Positions 46,917 through 55,553 of a DNA stretch of 64,000 bases are shown piece after piece. Where the stretch lies: positions 62,001-126,000 of the forward strand of contig NZ_KB899506.1 in the NCBI RefSeq assembly GCF_000378245.1. Direction: 5' to 3'. The DNA comes from Aromatoleum toluclasticum ATCC 700605. Its GTDB lineage: Bacteria; Pseudomonadota; Gammaproteobacteria; Burkholderiales; Rhodocyclaceae. The notes below the pieces were generated by a model. The model was not told the origin of the DNA. It did no database searches and saw only the letters and a program-made list of their open reading frames with translations. The number at the start of each line of letters is the position of its first letter. The first letter of the stretch is position 1. Both the position numbers and the translations under genes were made by a program.

Positions 46917-47269
46917 GCCTGCACATCGAACTCGCCGATCATGTCGACCGCAACTTCGGCGAGCACCTACCGCGTCCGATCGAACACAAGCAGGACGCAC
47001 TCATCGTCCACCTCGACAACGGCGTGACGCTGACGGTGCGCTATGCGGCCAATGACGCCTACTCGCTGAGGTGGACCTGCGGAGACCTGGAACTCGGCAT
47101 CGACACGGCGCCGCTGCACCGCGAACTGGCGACCTTCCCCAACCACCTGCACGACGGCAACGGGCAAGCCCGGCCCGACCCCTTGACCCGGCCCGAGCTC
47201 GCGCCGGCCGAGAACATTTCCCTCCTGATTCACGCCCTCCTCGCCGACCCGAGCCTCGGGCTCGGCTGA
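46913..47269 (+). CDS. Hypothetical 118-residue protein in nos operon
   Basis: A soluble protein with a beta-rich N-terminal half (DALIVHLDNGVTLTVRYAAN) and several histidines (LHRELATFPNHLHDGNG). No family is recognised. It overlaps the preceding gene by ATGA and is the last gene of the rightward nos run; the next gene is on the other strand, 55 bp away. The pair 46644/46913 may form a complex. Confidence 0.68.
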   Translation: MSLHIELADHVDRNFGEHLPRPIEHKQDALIVHLDNGVTLTVRYAANDAYSLRWTCGDLELGIDTAPLHRELATFPNHLHDGNGQARPDPLTRPELAPAENISLLIHALLADPSLGLG

Positions 47270-47324
47270 GCGGACCAGGCGGACGCATGGGGGCCGCCGG
47301 TCCCCGCCACTCACGCCGCCGGCT

Positions 47325-47771
47325 TCACTCCGATTTCGAAACCATGAAATCGACGGCAGCCTTGACCTCATCGTCCTTCAGCGCCGGACTGCCGCCGCGC
47401 GGCGGCATCATGCCTTTCTGCCCCGTGAAGCCTTCCAGCGCGTGCTTGTACAGCACATCCTTGCCCTGCCCGATCCTCGGCCCCCAATCGGCCTTGTCGC
47501 CGGGCTTCGGAGCGCCACCCACGCCTGCCGCATGGCAGAGCACGCACACCTTGTTGTAGGTGCTGCTCCCCGACGCGTTGCCACCCGCGGCAGCAACGGC
47601 AGCGGACGGTGCTGCATTCGCCGGAGCCTCGGTCGCCGGCGCGGCCGGGGCGGGACTTGTCGCCGGTGCGGGCGGGGCCGCCGGGGCCGCCGGGGCCGGA
47701 GTTTCGTTCCGGCCACAGGCCGACAGCAGGACAGTCAGAGCGACGGCGCTCAGGGTAAATGCCTTGATCAT
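47325..47771 (-). CDS. Cytochrome c (c5-type) lipoprotein
   Basis: The 148-residue protein has a lipoprotein signal (LLSAC, Cys19), a low-complexity Ala/Pro linker (about 22-65) that would let the domain reach away from the membrane, and a c5-like haem domain with CVLCH at 76-80 and a Met ligand in GMMPPRGG. It is probably a periplasmic electron carrier. It faces the nos operon convergently and the rubrerythrin operon divergently, so it could serve either or neither. GAGGAG lies before the ATG. Confidence 0.88.
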   Translation of the reverse strand: MIKAFTLSAVALTVLLSACGRNETPAPAAPAAPPAPATSPAPAAPATEAPANAAPSAAVAAAGGNASGSSTYNKVCVLCHAAGVGGAPKPGDKADWGPRIGQGKDVLYKHALEGFTGQKGMMPPRGGSPALKDDEVKAAVDFMVSKSE

Positions 47772-47941
47772 CAGCTATCTCCTCGTCAATGAATACGGAA
47801 TCCCATTCCCCGATCGGGACCTGCATCGCGGGAAGCTCATGCCTCGTTGACGTCATCGGGCGCACAAACATTTCTGCAAATACAAATCCTTGCATTTCCT
47901 CGGGTTCGGAACGAAGGGAGTCTCCACGAAACCTCCACTGA

Positions 47942-47978
47942 ATAGCTCCTACCTATTCATTAAATAATAACGTTCAAT
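47942..47978 (+). promoter_or_regulatory. OxyR-like site upstream of rubrerythrin operon
   Basis: ATAGCTCCTACCTAT (47942-47956) fits the OxyR half-motif ATAGnTnnnAnCTAT at every fixed base. A second, degenerate half (47964-47978) follows at the right 7-bp spacing with about 6 of 10 fixed bases. TACAAT (47982-47987) is a fair -10 just downstream, giving a start near 47994. The same site is a 7-bp palindrome, TGAATAG/CTATTCA. Confidence 0.65.
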
Positions 47979-48045
47979 TTTTACAATCAACAGCCGGCGC
48001 GTAGCATTCACTCATCGCAACATCAACGACGCAAGGAGAGAAACG

Positions 48046-48531
48046 ATGGCCAGCCCCTTCCACAACCCCGAGTCGCTCACGATCAAGAACCTCGAATCCG
48101 CCTTCGCCGGCGAATCGATGGCGCACATCAAGTACCGCTACTTCGCCAAGCTTTGCCGCGAGATGGGCGACGAGGAAACCGCGAAGGCCTTCGAGGCGAC
48201 CGCCGACCAGGAAGTGATGCACGCCTTCGGCCACCTCGACCTGCTCTTCCCCAGGGAAAGGATGACCCCGGCGCGTGCGCTGCAGTTCGCGATCGAAGGG
48301 GAAACCTACGAATACACCGAGATGTACCCGAACTTCCGCCATGTCGCCGTTGCCGAAGGCAACGAGGCTGCCGTGCAGGAGATCGACGAACAGATCGCCG
48401 AATCGAAGGAACATGCGGAACAGTTCAGGGCCGTGCTCGAAAAGGCCGCCAAGCGCTTCGCCGCGCTGGCCAAGGTCGAAGAACGCCACGCCAACCACTA
48501 CCAACAGGTGCTTGACCGGATTTCCGCCTGA
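48046..48531 (+). CDS. rbr: Rubrerythrin without rubredoxin domain
   Basis: The 161-residue protein is a four-helix ferritin-like diiron domain with ligand motifs in ESAFAGESMAHIKY, EVMHAFGH, EGETYEYTEMY and EERHANHY. It lacks the C-terminal rubredoxin domain of classic rubrerythrins, but a separate rubredoxin follows. Such proteins reduce H2O2 in the cytoplasm. AGGAGAG lies before the ATG. With the next two genes it makes a complete NADH-dependent peroxide reductase chain. Confidence 0.93.
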   Translation: MASPFHNPESLTIKNLESAFAGESMAHIKYRYFAKLCREMGDEETAKAFEATADQEVMHAFGHLDLLFPRERMTPARALQFAIEGETYEYTEMYPNFRHVAVAEGNEAAVQEIDEQIAESKEHAEQFRAVLEKAAKRFAALAKVEERHANHYQQVLDRISA

Positions 48532-48573
48532 ACCGTCCGCCCCCGACAACCCCTACGCAGAGGAACGAAGATC

Positions 48574-48738
48574 ATGAAAACCTATCAGTGCATCGTTTGC
48601 GGGTTCATCTACGATGAAGCAGCCGGCCTCCCCGAAGAAGGCATCGCCCCCGGCACGCGCTGGGACGACATCCCCGCCGACTGGGCCTGTCCCGACTGCG
48701 GCGTCGCCAAGGCCGACTTCGAGATGGTCGCCATCTGA
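48574..48738 (+). CDS. Rubredoxin
   Basis: A 54-residue rubredoxin with both Fe-binding knuckles: [13 protein letters not shown] at the N-terminus and [12 protein letters not shown] at the C-terminus, and the conserved PADWACP segment. It carries electrons from the reductase encoded next to rubrerythrin. It begins 42 bp after rbr. AGAGGAACGAAG precedes the ATG. A short palindrome (GACCGCAG/CTGCGGTC, 48749-48764) follows its stop. Confidence 0.96.
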   Translation: MKTYQCIVCGFIYDEAAGLPEEGIAPGTRWDDIPADWACPDCGVAKADFEMVAI

Positions 48739-48895
48739 CCCGGCCAGGGACCGCAGCTGCGGTCTCTGCTCGCCGCCCCCCTAAGCCTGCCCCGCCCCGA
48801 TCCACCCCCGACCCCAATGTCGTACGGGGTGGAGGCAGGCCCCCTCCCGCCGTCGGCGCTCCCGAACAATCAAAATCAAGGATGAGATCGCTTTC

Positions 48896-50068
48896 ATGAC
48901 CCAGCCCATCGTCATCGCCGGCAGCGGCCTTGCCGGATACAACCTCGCGCGCGAATTCCGCAAGCTCGACCGCGACGCCCCGCTGATGATCCTGAGCCGT
49001 GACGCGGCCGGCTTCTATTCCAAGCCCATGCTGTCGAACGCGCTGTCGGGCAACCGGACGGCGCAGAGCCTCGTCATGAAATCCGCCGACAAGATGGCGG
49101 GCGAAGTACTGGCGACGATCCGTCCGCAGGTCGAGATCGCGTCCATCGACCCGGCAAACCGCATCGCGGTGCTGACGAGCGGAGAACGCATCGCCTACCG
49201 CGACCTGGTCCTCGCCATCGGCGCAGACCCGATCCGCCTGCCCATCGCCGGCGACGGCGCGTCCGACATCCTCTCCGTGAACGATCTCGACGATTTCGCC
49301 CGCTTCGCCGCGCAGCTCGACGGCGCGAAGCGCGTCGTCGTCCTCGGCGGTGGCCTGATCGGCTGCGAATTCGCCAACGACATGCTCGCCCGCGGCATTG
49401 CCCCGACCGTCATCGATATCGCCGCATGGCCGCTCGGCCGCCTGTTACCCGAAGCCGCGGCGTCGTGGTTCCGCCAGCAGCTGGAAGCGGCCGGGGTCAC
49501 GTTCCGCATGAAGGTCTCCGCCACCTCCGTCGAGCGCGACGGCAACGCCTGGCGCGTCACGCTCGACGACGGCAGCATCCTCGACGCCGACCTCGTGCTC
49601 TCGGCGGTCGGCCTGCGCCCGCGCACCGTGCTCGCCGGCGCTGCCGGCCTGAGCGTGAATCGCGGCATCCGCGTCGACCGCCAGCTCGCCACATCCGACG
49701 CGCACATCCACGCCATCGGCGACTGCGCCGAAGTCGAAGGCCTGGTGCTACCCTTCGTGATGCCCATCATGCACCAGGCGCGCGCACTCGCCGCGACGCT
49801 GGCCGGCAAGCCGACGCCGGTCGCCTACCCTGCGATGCCCGTCGTCGTGAAGACCCCCGCATGCCCGACCGTCGTCTGCCCCCCGGCCGCGAATGCCGAA
49901 GGTCGCTGGCACATCCTGCCCGCGCCGGACGGCGAAGGGAGCCTCGGGGGAGGCATCGAGGCGCAGTTCCTCGCAGCCGACGGCACCCTGCTCGGCTTCG
50001 CCCTGCTCGGCGCCGCAACCGCCCGCAAACAGGCGCTCACGACACAGGCTCCCGCCACGCTCGCCTGA
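48896..50068 (+). CDS. Rubredoxin-NAD(+) reductase, FAD-dependent
   Basis: The 390-residue flavoprotein has the FAD-binding start IAGSGLAGYN, the central NAD-binding VVLGGGLIGCEF and the second FAD motif HAIGDCAE, the layout of rubredoxin reductases (RubB/AlkT type). It should pass electrons from NADH to the preceding rubredoxin. The 157-bp gap from the rubredoxin gene holds a hairpin but no convincing promoter, so cotranscription is likely. The C-terminal 70 residues are the rubredoxin-reductase type tail. Confidence 0.92.
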   Translation: MTQPIVIAGSGLAGYNLAREFRKLDRDAPLMILSRDAAGFYSKPMLSNALSGNRTAQSLVMKSADKMAGEVLATIRPQVEIASIDPANRIAVLTSGERIAYRDLVLAIGADPIRLPIAGDGASDILSVNDLDDFARFAAQLDGAKRVVVLGGGLIGCEFANDMLARGIAPTVIDIAAWPLGRLLPEAAASWFRQQLEAAGVTFRMKVSATSVERDGNAWRVTLDDGSILDADLVLSAVGLRPRTVLAGAAGLSVNRGIRVDRQLATSDAHIHAIGDCAEVEGLVLPFVMPIMHQARALAATLAGKPTPVAYPAMPVVVKTPACPTVVCPPAANAEGRWHILPAPDGEGSLGGGIEAQFLAADGTLLGFALLGAATARKQALTTQAPATLA

Positions 50069-50113
50069 CACGGCGGGCGCGCTCCCCCGCCCCGGAGCGT
50101 CCGTGCTTCGGGT

Positions 50114-50119
50114 TACAAT
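50114..50119 (+). promoter_or_regulatory. Probable -10 element of aroG-serB
   Basis: TACAAT matches the -10 consensus at five of six bases, 31 bp before the aroG ATG. The -35 region is not recognisable. Confidence 0.4.
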
Positions 50120-50149
50120 CTTTCTCTTTGCTGCACTGCGGAGCGCGCC

Positions 50150-51229
50150 ATGCCTGTCGCCAATACGGATAACCTCAACATCGTCGCCCTTGATCACATG
50201 CCCTCGCCGGAGGAGATCAAGGCGCGCGTCCCGCTGACCGAAAAAGCCGCCGAGACGGTTCTGGCCGGTCGCCGGGCACTCAACGACATTCTCGACCGCA
50301 AGGACAAGCGCCTGTTCGTGGTCGTCGGCCCGTGCTCGATCCACGACCCGGTCGCCGGTGTCGACTACGCCCGCCGCCTGAAGGCGCTCGCCGACGAAGT
50401 CTCCGAGACCATGCTGCTCGTGATGCGCGTGTATTTCGAGAAGCCGCGCACCTCCACCGGCTGGAAGGGCTACATCAACGATCCGTACATGGACGACTCC
50501 TTCCGCATCGACGAAGGCATGGAGAAGGCGCGCCGCTTCCTCATGGACGTGAACGAGATCGGCCTGCCCGCCGGTACCGAGGCGCTCGACCCGATCGCCC
50601 CGCAGTACTATGGCGACCTGATCTCGTGGACCGCGATCGGTGCCCGCACCTCCGAATCGCAGACCCACCGCGAGATGTCCTCTGGCCTGTCGACCCCCGT
50701 CGGTTTCAAGAACGCGACCGATGGCGACCTCGACGTCGCAATCAACGCCATCGTCTCCGCCTCGCATCCGCACAGCTTCCTCGGCATCAACGGGCAGGGC
50801 CAGTCGGCCATCCTGCGCACCCGCGGCAACCGTTACGGCCATGTCGTGCTGCGCGGCGGCGGCGGCCGCCCGAACTACGACACCGTCTCGATCTCGCTCG
50901 CCGAACAGGCGCTCGCGAAGGCCAAGCTGCCGCGGAACATCGTCGTCGACTGCTCCCACGCCAACTCGTGGAAGAAGCCCGAGCTGCAGCCGCTGGTCAT
51001 GAAGGACGTGATCCACCAGGTCCGCGAAGGCAACCAATCGGTCGTCGGCCTCATGATCGAAAGCTTCATCGAAGCCGGCAACCAGCAGATTCCCGCCGAT
51101 CTGTCGCAGCTCAAGTACGGTTGTTCGGTCACCGACGCCTGCGTCGGCTGGGACGACACCGCCGACACGATCCGCAAGGCCCACGCCGTCCTGCGCGACG
51201 CACTGCAACGCCGGAGCCGCGCCGAATGA
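50150..51229 (+). CDS. aroG: 3-Deoxy-7-phosphoheptulonate synthase (DAHP synthase, class I)
   Basis: The 359-residue enzyme starts the shikimate pathway from phosphoenolpyruvate and erythrose-4-phosphate. Signatures are VVGPCSIHDP, the GTEALDPIAPQYYGDLISW stretch and IGARTSESQTHREM. The N-terminal segment before VVGPCS resembles feedback-regulated AroG/F/H enzymes; whether Phe or Tyr controls it cannot be told. Its stop overlaps the serB ATG (ATGA). Confidence 0.94.
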   Translation: MPVANTDNLNIVALDHMPSPEEIKARVPLTEKAAETVLAGRRALNDILDRKDKRLFVVVGPCSIHDPVAGVDYARRLKALADEVSETMLLVMRVYFEKPRTSTGWKGYINDPYMDDSFRIDEGMEKARRFLMDVNEIGLPAGTEALDPIAPQYYGDLISWTAIGARTSESQTHREMSSGLSTPVGFKNATDGDLDVAINAIVSASHPHSFLGINGQGQSAILRTRGNRYGHVVLRGGGGRPNYDTVSISLAEQALAKAKLPRNIVVDCSHANSWKKPELQPLVMKDVIHQVREGNQSVVGLMIESFIEAGNQQIPADLSQLKYGCSVTDACVGWDDTADTIRKAHAVLRDALQRRSRAE

Positions 51230-52056
51230 ATCTAGTCGTGCAGGGCGAGGACGTCGATTCGGTCGCCCTGAAAACCGTCGCCAAGCTCACCGGCGCCAGC
51301 GCCATCGAACAGATCACCCCGCAGGCCTTCCGCCTCGTCGGCGCGCATGAAAACGGCGAGATCGAAGCGGTGTGCGCCACCGCCGCGCTCGACTGGGCCT
51401 GGGTCGAACCCGGGCGTCGGCTCGCCGATTTCGGCCTCTTCGTCACCGACATGGACTCGACGCTGATCAACATCGAGTGCATCGACGAGATCGCCGACAT
51501 GCAGGGCCTCAAGCCCGAAGTCGCAGCGATCACCGAGGCCGCGATGCGCGGCGAGATCGACTTCACCGAGTCGCTCACGCGCCGCGTGAGCCTGCTCGCG
51601 GGCCTGCCGGAATCGGCGCTGGCCGACGTCTACGAACAGCGCCTGCAGCTCAATCCCGGCGCCGAGCGCCTGATGCGCGGACTCAAGTCGGCCGGCATCC
51701 ACACCGTGCTCGTGTCCGGCGGCTTCACCTACTTCACCGAACGCCTCAAGGCGCGGCTGGGCTTCGACGAAGCCTACGCCAACCAGCTCGAAGTGATCGA
51801 CGGCAAGCTCACCGGGCGTGTCAGCGGTCCCGTCGTGGATGGCGCGGCGAAAGCGGCCCACCTGCGCGCAGCCCGCGAACGCCTCGGCCTGCGCCCGGAG
51901 CAGGTCATCGCCGCCGGCGACGGCGCGAACGACCTCCCCATGCTCACCGAAGCTGGCTTCGGCCTCGCGTTCCGCGCCAAACCGGTGCTGCGCAAGGCGG
52001 CAGACTGCCGCCTCGACCACGTCGGCCTGGACGGTCTGCTCAACCTCTTCGCGTAG
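51226..52056 (+). CDS. serB: Phosphoserine phosphatase
   Basis: The 276-residue HAD enzyme catalyses the last step of serine synthesis. An ACT-like N-terminal part of about 65 residues precedes the catalytic DMDST motif (75-79); later motifs are LVSGGFTYF and AAGDGANDLPML. It overlaps aroG by ATGA. A REP-like pair follows the stop. Confidence 0.94.
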   Translation: MNLVVQGEDVDSVALKTVAKLTGASAIEQITPQAFRLVGAHENGEIEAVCATAALDWAWVEPGRRLADFGLFVTDMDSTLINIECIDEIADMQGLKPEVAAITEAAMRGEIDFTESLTRRVSLLAGLPESALADVYEQRLQLNPGAERLMRGLKSAGIHTVLVSGGFTYFTERLKARLGFDEAYANQLEVIDGKLTGRVSGPVVDGAAKAAHLRAARERLGLRPEQVIAAGDGANDLPMLTEAGFGLAFRAKPVLRKAADCRLDHVGLDGLLNLFA

Positions 52057-52068
52057 TACATCCCCGTA

Positions 52069-52136
52069 GGAGCGGCTTCAGCCGCGAATGGGCCGTGCAA
52101 GCTGCGATAGCGCCGATTCGCGGCTGAAGCCGCTCC
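52069..52136. repeat. REP-like inverted repeat pair
   Basis: A 21-bp arm, GGAGCGGCTTCAGCCGCGAA plus T (52069-52089), and its exact reverse complement (52116-52136) flank a 26-bp loop. It is a different REP family from the one at 24791. It lies between convergent serB and the carboxypeptidase gene and could end both transcripts. Confidence 0.85.
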
Positions 52137-52181
52137 CACATGACCGCTCCCGCATAGCCGCTCACTCTGCGGCATCCCGCA

Positions 52182-53309
52182 TCAACCACCTTCCAGGTGC
52201 GCGAGGATCGCGTTCAGCATCGCCGCCCCCAAGCGCTTGCTGCGCGCACTGCTCCACCCCGCGTGCCCGTCGGGCATGTTCGCGTTGTCCTTGAACGGCA
52301 TCTCCAGCGTCAGCGACACGCAGCCGAAGCGGTGCGCCACCCATTTGCTCGCCAGCGTGAGCAGCTCCTCGCCGAAACGCCCCGGCTTGTAGCCATGATC
52401 TGTCTGGAAGTCCGGGCTTGCCGCCGACAAGGCCGCCACCATCCGTGCCTGCCGCGCGGCCGCCTCGGCAGTGAAGCCCGGCACCTCTTCCGCGGTCGAA
52501 AAGAACACGTAGGGCAGCGCCTCGTCGCCGTGGATGTCGAGGAAGAGATCGCAGCCGGTCGCCTCCATCGCGTTCCGTACGTGGAAGACCTCGGGACTCG
52601 CCTGCTCGTCGGGCGTGCGCCATTCGCGGTTCAGGTTGCGCCCCGCCGCATTCGTGCGCAAGTTGCCGTGGATCGCCCCGTCCGGATTCATGTTCGGCAC
52701 GATGTAGAGCACCGCCTTTTCGCGGATCCGGCGCGCGACCGGGTCCGCCGCGTCCAGCAGGCGCTCCAGCAGGCCTTCGATGAACCACTCGGCCATCGTC
52801 TCGCCCGGATGCTGGCGCGCGAGGACCCACACCGGCCGGTGTGCCGGTGTCTCCCGCCCCACGACGATGCGGTCGAGCTCGCGCCCTTCGACCGTCGATC
52901 CGACGCTATCCACATGCGCGAAGGGCGAAGTCTCCGCCCAGCCGACGAGATCGAGGTGGCGCTCGTAGGAATACGGCTCGAAATACGCGTAATACACGCT
53001 GTCGTGCGCCGGCGCATGCTCGACGACCAGTTGGCCATCCTCGTAGCGCGTCGCCGCGACGCGGAACCAGTTGCGCCGATCGTAGGACGCGACGCAGCGG
53101 TATTCCGGCCATCCGTCCGGGTACGCCGCCTCCGCGGCATTCTCGAACACCATGCGCAAACTCCGCCCCGCCGCCCCCTGGACGCGAAAATGGAACCATT
53201 GGCGAAACTCCGCCGCATTGTCCGCCCGCAGGCGCAGGCGGATGTTCTCCGGGTCGTCCAGGCTCAGGACCTCGATCGCCCCCGAGTCGAAGCTGTGGCT
53301 GATCCTCAT
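52182..53309 (-). CDS. M14 zinc carboxypeptidase, cytosolic carboxypeptidase (CCP) type
   Basis: The 375-residue protein has a beta-rich N-terminal domain (about 1-125) typical of cytosolic carboxypeptidases, then the M14 peptidase domain with zinc ligands His167 and Glu170 in HPGE, NPDG at 208-211, the third ligand near His260 (DIHGDE) and the catalytic Glu336 (LTLEMPF). CCP-like enzymes in eukaryotes trim glutamates from tubulin; bacterial substrates are not established. It lies 10 bp after the yaaA stop region on the same strand order (yaaA is upstream), so the pair may be cotranscribed. Confidence 0.9.
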   Translation of the reverse strand: MRISHSFDSGAIEVLSLDDPENIRLRLRADNAAEFRQWFHFRVQGAAGRSLRMVFENAAEAAYPDGWPEYRCVASYDRRNWFRVAATRYEDGQLVVEHAPAHDSVYYAYFEPYSYERHLDLVGWAETSPFAHVDSVGSTVEGRELDRIVVGRETPAHRPVWVLARQHPGETMAEWFIEGLLERLLDAADPVARRIREKAVLYIVPNMNPDGAIHGNLRTNAAGRNLNREWRTPDEQASPEVFHVRNAMEATGCDLFLDIHGDEALPYVFFSTAEEVPGFTAEAAARQARMVAALSAASPDFQTDHGYKPGRFGEELLTLASKWVAHRFGCVSLTLEMPFKDNANMPDGHAGWSSARSKRLGAAMLNAILAHLEGG

Positions 53310-53319
53310 GTCCCGCCCC

Positions 53320-54105
53320 TCACTCGACGCGCCGGCGGAACACCAGCGTGTCCTTGTCCGACGCCTCCGGGGCGAACGCGTAGCCGTCCATGTCGAACCC
53401 CTTCAGCCCCTCGACGTCCTCGACGCGCTTGCGGATCGCGTAGCGGCACATCAGGCCGCGCGCACGCTTCGCGTAGAAGCTGATGATCTTGTAGCGCCCG
53501 CCCTTCCAGTCCTCGAACACCGGCGTCACGACCGGCGCCGACAACTTCGCCGGCATCACCGATTTGAAGTATTCCTCGGAAGCCAGATTGACCAGCACCG
53601 GCACCGCCCCCGCCTCGCGTTCCTGCGCGAGCAGGCCGTTCAGCGCCGCGGTCAGCTTGTCGCCCCAGAAGGCATACAGGTTCTTCCCGCGCGGATTCGC
53701 CAGCCGCGACCCCATCTCCAGGCGATACGCCTGCATCAGGTCCAGCGGCCGCAACAGGCCGTACAGCCCGGACAGGATGCGCAGATGCCGCTGCGCCCAT
53801 TCGAGCTCCGCCGGCCCCAGGGTCTTCGCGTCGAGTCCGTCATAAACGTCGCCGTTGAACGCCAGCACCGCCTGCTTCGCGTTGGCGAACGAGAACGGCG
53901 GCGCCCAGGTCTCGTAGCGCGCAACGTTGAGCGTCGCGAGCTGATCCGAGATATCCATCAGCGCCGAAACCTCGGCGGGCGTCTTCTCGCGCATCACGGC
54001 GATCAGTTCGGCCGCATCGGCGAGGTAGTCGGGCTGCGTATGCACATCGGTCACCGGCGGCGTTTCATAGTCGAGCGCCTTGGCCGGGGAGATCACGAAA
54101 ATCAT
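53320..54105 (-). CDS. yaaA: YaaA family peroxide-stress protein (UPF0246)
   Basis: The 261-residue protein starts [17 protein letters not shown], the YaaA signature, and contains [21 protein letters not shown]. YaaA binds DNA and lowers free iron after peroxide exposure in E. coli, where OxyR controls it. No OxyR motif is visible upstream here. The start at 54105 is chosen by the family N-terminus over an in-frame ATG at 54135. It is divergent from bioA. Confidence 0.93.
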   Translation of the reverse strand: MIFVISPAKALDYETPPVTDVHTQPDYLADAAELIAVMREKTPAEVSALMDISDQLATLNVARYETWAPPFSFANAKQAVLAFNGDVYDGLDAKTLGPAELEWAQRHLRILSGLYGLLRPLDLMQAYRLEMGSRLANPRGKNLYAFWGDKLTAALNGLLAQEREAGAVPVLVNLASEEYFKSVMPAKLSAPVVTPVFEDWKGGRYKIISFYAKRARGLMCRYAIRKRVEDVEGLKGFDMDGYAFAPEASDKDTLVFRRRVE

Positions 54106-54171
54106 GGGATGGGTTCTTCGGGTTGGGGATGCCACATGTTAGCAAATCGCGCCGCCGAGGCCGGACCGGGT

Positions 54172-54200
54172 TTGACAGGAAACGCCGCTTACGCGACATT
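54172..54200 (+). promoter_or_regulatory. Promoter of the biotin operon
   Basis: TTGACA at 54172-54177 is a perfect -35 hexamer. A weak -10 (GACATT, 54195-54200) follows at 17 bp, with a start predicted near 54207, within the palindrome at 54203-54225. Confidence 0.5.
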
Positions 54201-54202
54201 TA

Positions 54203-54225
54203 GCGGTTCCCCACGCTGGAACCGC
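54203..54225 (+). promoter_or_regulatory. Perfect palindrome in front of bioA, possible operator or leader hairpin
   Basis: GCGGTTCC (54203-54210) and GGAACCGC (54218-54225) are perfect arms 7 bp apart, directly before the bioA ATG at 54228. It covers the predicted transcript start and the only candidate ribosome site. It does not match the known BirA, BioR or BioQ operators. Confidence 0.6.
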
Positions 54226-54227
54226 CG

Positions 54228-55547
54228 ATGCACGCCCGCTCCCTGCTCGACCGATCCCTCAAGTCCGTCTGGCACCCCTGCACGCAGATGAAGCAGCACG
54301 AAAATCTGCCGCTGGTGCCCATCGTGCGCGGCGAGGGGCCGTGGCTGATCGACGCGGACGGACGGCGCCTGCTCGACGGCATCAGCTCCTGGTGGGTGAA
54401 CCTCTTCGGCCACTGCAACCCGCGCATCAACGCCGCCCTGCGCGACCAGCTTGAACGCCTCGAACATGTGATGCTCGCCGGCTTCACGCACGAACCGGTG
54501 GTCCAGCTCTCCGAGCGCCTCGCCGCCCTCACCGGCCACCGCCTCGGCCACGCCTTCTACGCCTCGGACGGCGCCTCCGCGACCGAGATCGCGCTGAAGA
54601 TGAGCGCCCACTACTGGCGCAACGTCGGCCGGCCGGAAAAGTCCCGCTTCGTCAGCCTCGCCGGCAGCTACCACGGCGAGACGGTCGGCGCGCTCGCCGT
54701 CACCGACGTCGCCATCTTCCGCGACGCCTACGCCCCGCTCGTGCGCGCCGGCAGCATCGTGCCGACACCGGACGCCCGCGTTGCCGAACCCGGCGAATCG
54801 GCGGCCGACGTCGCCCGTCGCGCGGCGGCCGCGCTCGAAGCGCACCTCACCGAACACCACGCCGAAACCGCCGCACTGATCGTCGAACCGCTCGTGCAGG
54901 GCGCCTCCGGCATGGTCATGTACGACCCCGAATACCTGCGCCTCGCACGCGCGCTGTGCGACCGCTACGAGGTGCACCTCGTCGCCGACGAGATCGCCGT
55001 CGGCTGCGGCCGCACCGGCACCTTCTTCGCGTGCGAGCAGGCCGGCATCTGGCCCGACTTCATCTGCCTGTCGAAAGGCATCTCGGGCGGCTACCTGCCC
55101 CTCTCGCTGGTGCTCGCCACCGACACCATCTACGCCGCCTTCTACGACGACGCGACGACCCGCGGCTTCCTGCATTCGCACTCCTACACCGGCAACCCGC
55201 TCGCCTGCCGCGCCGCGCTCGCGACGCTCGACATCTTCGCGCAGGACGGCGTCCTCGCCGCCAACCGTGGCCTCGCGCAGCGCCTCGGCGATGCGGCCCG
55301 CGAGCGTTTCGCCGAGCACCCCGCCGTCACACACTTCCGCCAGCGCGGCATGATCCTCGCGTTCGACGTCGCCAGCGCGCAACCCGACTTCTCGCGCCGC
55401 TTCTTCTCCGCCGCGCTCGAAAACGGTGTCCTGCTGCGCCCCATCGGCAACACCGTGTATTTCATGCCTCCCTATGTGCTGGACGACAGCCACATCGCCC
55501 ACCTCGTCGCCGGGGCCGCCGCCGCACTCGCCGAAGCCCTCTCCTGA
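54228..55547 (+). CDS. bioA: Adenosylmethionine-8-amino-7-oxononanoate aminotransferase
   Basis: The 439-residue class III aminotransferase makes 7,8-diaminopelargonate in biotin synthesis. The signature WHPCTQMKQHE at the N-terminus and PLP lysine Lys283 (LSKGISGGYLPLS) identify BioA. It is the first gene of bioA-bioF-bioH-bioC-bioD, 6 bp before bioF. No strong Shine-Dalgarno lies outside the palindrome, so the hairpin could affect its translation. Confidence 0.95.
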   Translation: MHARSLLDRSLKSVWHPCTQMKQHENLPLVPIVRGEGPWLIDADGRRLLDGISSWWVNLFGHCNPRINAALRDQLERLEHVMLAGFTHEPVVQLSERLAALTGHRLGHAFYASDGASATEIALKMSAHYWRNVGRPEKSRFVSLAGSYHGETVGALAVTDVAIFRDAYAPLVRAGSIVPTPDARVAEPGESAADVARRAAAALEAHLTEHHAETAALIVEPLVQGASGMVMYDPEYLRLARALCDRYEVHLVADEIAVGCGRTGTFFACEQAGIWPDFICLSKGISGGYLPLSLVLATDTIYAAFYDDATTRGFLHSHSYTGNPLACRAALATLDIFAQDGVLAANRGLAQRLGDAARERFAEHPAVTHFRQRGMILAFDVASAQPDFSRRFFSAALENGVLLRPIGNTVYFMPPYVLDDSHIAHLVAGAAAALAEALS

Positions 55548-55553
55548 CCGCCC

